DNA from: Nitratireductor thuwali
GTDB lineage: Bacteria; Pseudomonadota; Alphaproteobacteria; Rhizobiales; Rhizobiaceae
Direction: 5' to 3'
Assembly (NCBI RefSeq): GCF_036621415.1
Contig: NZ_CP030943.1
Span: 148,700-212,699, forward strand
Length of the DNA stretch: 64,000 bases
Under the pieces are notes generated by a model. That model was not told the origin of the DNA and did no database searches. It saw only the letters and a list, made by a program, of their open reading frames with translations. This document shows, in pieces, positions 61,681 to 64,000 of the stretch. The translations under genes were made by a program, and so were the position numbers. Position 1 is the stretch's first letter; the number at the start of each line of letters is the position of its first letter.

Positions 61681-61768
61681 TGCTCGACCCCTCGCAGATT
61701 GACCTTGCATGACTGGTGAACCGGCTTATGCCTGCGGGTCGCTCCTGACCCGCAGGCACGCGGTCAAA

Positions 61769-63014
61769 TCACTCGACGGTAAATTTCGACGAACTTTCCT
61801 TGATCACTTCCCACACCACGTCGGTGTAGTCAGCGCTCCAATCCGTGAGCGGCACCCAAGTCGAGCCGTCCCACTGCTCGACGCGGGTCTTACCGCCTCC
61901 GCCATGGTCTTCAGGTGTCACGGTCACCGGAGCCATGAGGCCGTTGGCGTCGAAGTCTTCAATCGACTCAAAGCCAGCCTTCACGCTTTCGGGGGTCAGC
62001 GGTGAGCCATTCTTCTCGATAGCCACTCGGGCGGCCTCGAGACCCACCGAAAAGATCGCCAACCCGGTATTGTAATAAACGTCGCGGACAAGCGATTCGG
62101 GGCCGCTGCCTTCGCCCTTCGCGTAGAAAGTATCAAGCATGGTCTTGACGAGAGGCACCTCTTGGCCGCCGGCCACGTTGGTGCCACGCAGGATTCCCTT
62201 GGCCGCTTCGGCGCCGATATTGTTGATATCAACCTCGTTCAGCCAGTTCACCGAGAGATAGCGATCGATCGGAAAGCCATTGCGCTTCATCTCCTTGGAG
62301 GCCACGACGTGGCGCCGGCCAGAAGCCAGCTGATCACATAGTCGGGTTTGTCCCGGCGGATCTGGGTCCAGGCGCTTGCCTGGTCGCTCCCGGGCAGAGG
62401 CACTGGATAGAGCTTGGCTCAAAGCCTTCCTTCTCAGAGAGGGTCTTGAGAATTTCGATCGGCTCCTGACCGAAAGGATAGTCGAGATAGATGAAGCCAA
62501 TCTTGACATCACTGAGGTCGCCGCCCACCTGGTTCTTGATGAAAGCGACGTCGTTGGCCGCCTGTTGCCAGTAGGTTGGTCCGACCGGGAAAATCAATCG
62601 AATACCTCCCCGTCGACCGCATGCCCCGGCCGACAAAGGATTGCAGCACGATGTTACCGTCTTTCATGGCGCGAGGAAGAACCGCATTCGTCACCGGGGT
62701 CGAAAGGAAGTTGAACAGGAACACGCCCTCGCGCTTCAGTTGTTCGTAGCATTCGACGCCGCGCTGCGGCTCGTTGCCGTGGTCGCGCACGATCATTTCG
62801 ACTGGATGGCCTTCTATCCCGCCGCTGTCGTTTGTGTATTTAGCAAGATCCTGCGCAGCCTGCGCGACCTGCGGTGAGATGAAGGTGTAGGATTTGCTCA
62901 GATCGAAGCAAAGGCCGAAGCGGATCGGCTCCTTGTCCTGTGCCGCGGCTGTCTGGATTGCCAGTCCAACCCCGCTGCCAGTACAGCGGCAGTCACTCTA
63001 TTGAAGATAGTCAT
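61769..63014 (-). pseudogene. LivK-like ABC substrate-binding protein, multiply frameshifted (copy 1)
   Basis: The start at 63014 gives MTIFNRVTAAVLAAG, then a shift into a mature frame (QTAAAQDKEPIRFGLCFDLSKSYTFISP). Further segments in changing frames read MIVRDHGNEPQRGVECYEQLKREGVFLFNFLSTPV, GPTYWQQAANDVAFIK, IGFIYLDYPFGQEPIEILKTLSEKEGF, KEMKRNGFPIDRYLSVNWLNEVDI and a good C-terminus ending SSSKFTVE. At least four one-base shifts are needed (near 62970, 62600, 62420 and 62310). The family is branched-chain-amino-acid-type periplasmic binding proteins. Either a decayed gene or poor base calling. Confidence 0.8.
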
Positions 63015-63103
63015 GTCGAACCTCCCTGTTGGATTTCGCTTCATCATTATCGGCCCGCCGGCCGGCTTCACAGGCCGCACGGTGCGGCCTTCACCTCCTC
63101 GCA

Positions 63104-64000
63104 TCACTTGCCGTCGAACTTCGACGAACTCTCCTTTACAACCTCCCAGACGACATCCTGATAGGCGGCGATCCAGTCGGTCTGCGGGACCCATGTAGCC
63201 CCGTCCCACATTTCGATGCGCGTGCGACCGCCGCCGCCATGATCTTCCGCCGTTACGTGATCGGCGCCATCAGGCCGTTTGCGTCAAATTTCTCTATCGC
63301 CTCTAGCCCAGCCTTATAGGTTTCGGCGGTGATCGGATGGCCATGCAGCGATACCGCCTGACGGGCCGCTTCGAAAACGATCGAATACATCGCCAGGCCG
63401 GTGTTGTAGAAAACGTCCCGTCTTTTCGACCGGGCCATTTCCGTTGTCCTTGTCGTAAAACTCCGACATGATTTTGTAGAGCGCGAAGTCCTGACCGCCC
63501 ACCACATTCGTGCCGCGCTTGAGCCCCTTCGCCGCCGCCGCGCCGATATTGGATATCCACCTCGTTGAGCCAGTTGACCGAGATGTATTTCTCCATCGGA
63601 ATGCCGTTACGTTTCATTTCCTTTAAACCACATGCGCACCGCCGAGCATCCAGCTGATGATGTGGTCGGGCTTGTCCCGGCGCACTTTGGACCAGACCCC
63701 CGCCTGGTCGTTGCCAGGCAGCGGAACCGGATAAAGGATCAGCTCGAATCCTTCCTTCTCCGAAAGCGTCTTGAGAATCTCGATCGGCTCCTGCCCGAAG
63801 GGATAGTCGAAGTAGACGAAGCCAACTTTCACACCGGAAAGATCTCGGTCGTGCAGCTGCTTGATATAGGCGATGTCGTTGGCCGCCTGGCCCCAATAGG
63901 TTGGTCCGATCGGGTAGACCAGTTGAACACCGTGCCGTCGACGGCGTCGCCTCGCCCGACAAGCGATTGCATCAGGATGCGCTGGTCCTTCATGGCGCGG
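63104..64000 (-). pseudogene. LivK-like ABC substrate-binding protein, multiply frameshifted (copy 2, partial)
   Basis: A paralogue of the neighbouring gene, running off the window edge. Segments in alternating frames read MKVGFVYFDYPFGQEPIEIL, LPGNDQAGVWSKVRRDKPDHIISWMLGGAHVV, KEMKRNGIPMEKYISVNWLN, GGQDFALYKIMSEFYDKDNG and FYNTGLAMYSIVFEAARQAVSLHGHPITAETYKAGLEAIEKFDANGLMAPIT. The C-terminus closes SSSKFDGK at 63104. Breaks occur near 63910, 63615, 63540, 63430 and 63258. One break precedes KEMKRN just as in copy 1. Function as for copy 1. Confidence 0.8.

Noticed and set aside
1..64000. CRISPR array, rRNA, tRNA or att-type direct repeats
   Set aside because: Reading through the window I saw no regularly spaced repeats, no rRNA signatures and no tRNA cloverleaf ending in a TTC loop. 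A dedicated scan could still find a tRNA I missed.

Overview
The window is high-GC alphaproteobacterial DNA. Gene content points to a Hyphomicrobiales or sphingomonad-type host: DUF1419/DUF3085/ParB-like plasmid genes, TRAP and ABC importers, and CoA-thioester catabolism. I cannot fix the genus from sequence alone. It reads as an accessory region of a plasmid, integrative element or genomic island: a mobile backbone, then catabolic modules separated by insertion-sequence (IS) debris. I saw no rRNA, tRNA or CRISPR array.

Layout. (1) 1-1193: the istB end of an IS21-family element that has cut a small gene. (2) 1242-15168: a plasmid/ICE-type backbone, nearly all on the minus strand. It holds a PemK/Phd-like toxin-antitoxin (TA) pair, several unknown genes, a 555-aa ParB-like protein, an Xre-RES TA pair on the opposite strand, a 1694-aa methylase-helicase fusion, a DUF3085 gene broken by indels, a DUF1419 gene and a Toprim protein. 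(3) 15.2-16.2 kb: gene scraps. (4) 16.2-21.5 kb: a MarR-XRE fusion, a universal stress protein, a MarR/EmrA/EmrB efflux operon and a TetR regulator. (5) 22.3-28.8 kb: a TRAP importer in line with a KstD-like flavoprotein and an SDR, divergent from an IclR regulator. (6) 28.9-32.9 kb: nested ISs, including an IS21 element inserted in an ISKra4-like transposase with a 6-bp target duplication. (7) 32.8-40.7 kb: a sulfatase, a sugar-type ABC importer and a DUF4432 protein, with a divergent LysR regulator. (8) 40.9-46.5 kb: a decayed IS110 element, a three-gene cassette ending in a 1096-aa serine recombinase with a duplicated rear half, and more IS scraps. (9) 46.6-61.7 kb: a large acyl-CoA catabolic cluster (acyl-CoA ligase, hydratases, paired acyl-CoA dehydrogenases, MaoC proteins, thiolase-like protein plus DUF35 partner, three CaiB-type CoA-transferases, transglutaminase-like protein, EtfAB). 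(10) 61.8-64.0 kb: two tandem LivK-like substrate-binding genes, both full of frameshifts.

How it works together. Regions 5, 7 and 9-10 each pair an uptake system with enzymes. Region 5 suggests uptake and ring dehydrogenation of a keto-cyclic compound. Region 7 suggests uptake of a glycoside-like compound and cleavage of its sulfate ester. Region 9 suggests CoA activation and beta-oxidation-like cleavage of a cyclic or branched acid, with electrons passed to EtfAB. Two copies of the palindrome TCTAACA-NN-TGTTAGA control three transcription units of region 9 and imply one shared repressor that is not encoded here.

Quality note. Several otherwise good genes carry one-base indels (12708-13107, istA at 30970, 61769-64000). 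Decay and assembly error cannot be separated from sequence alone.
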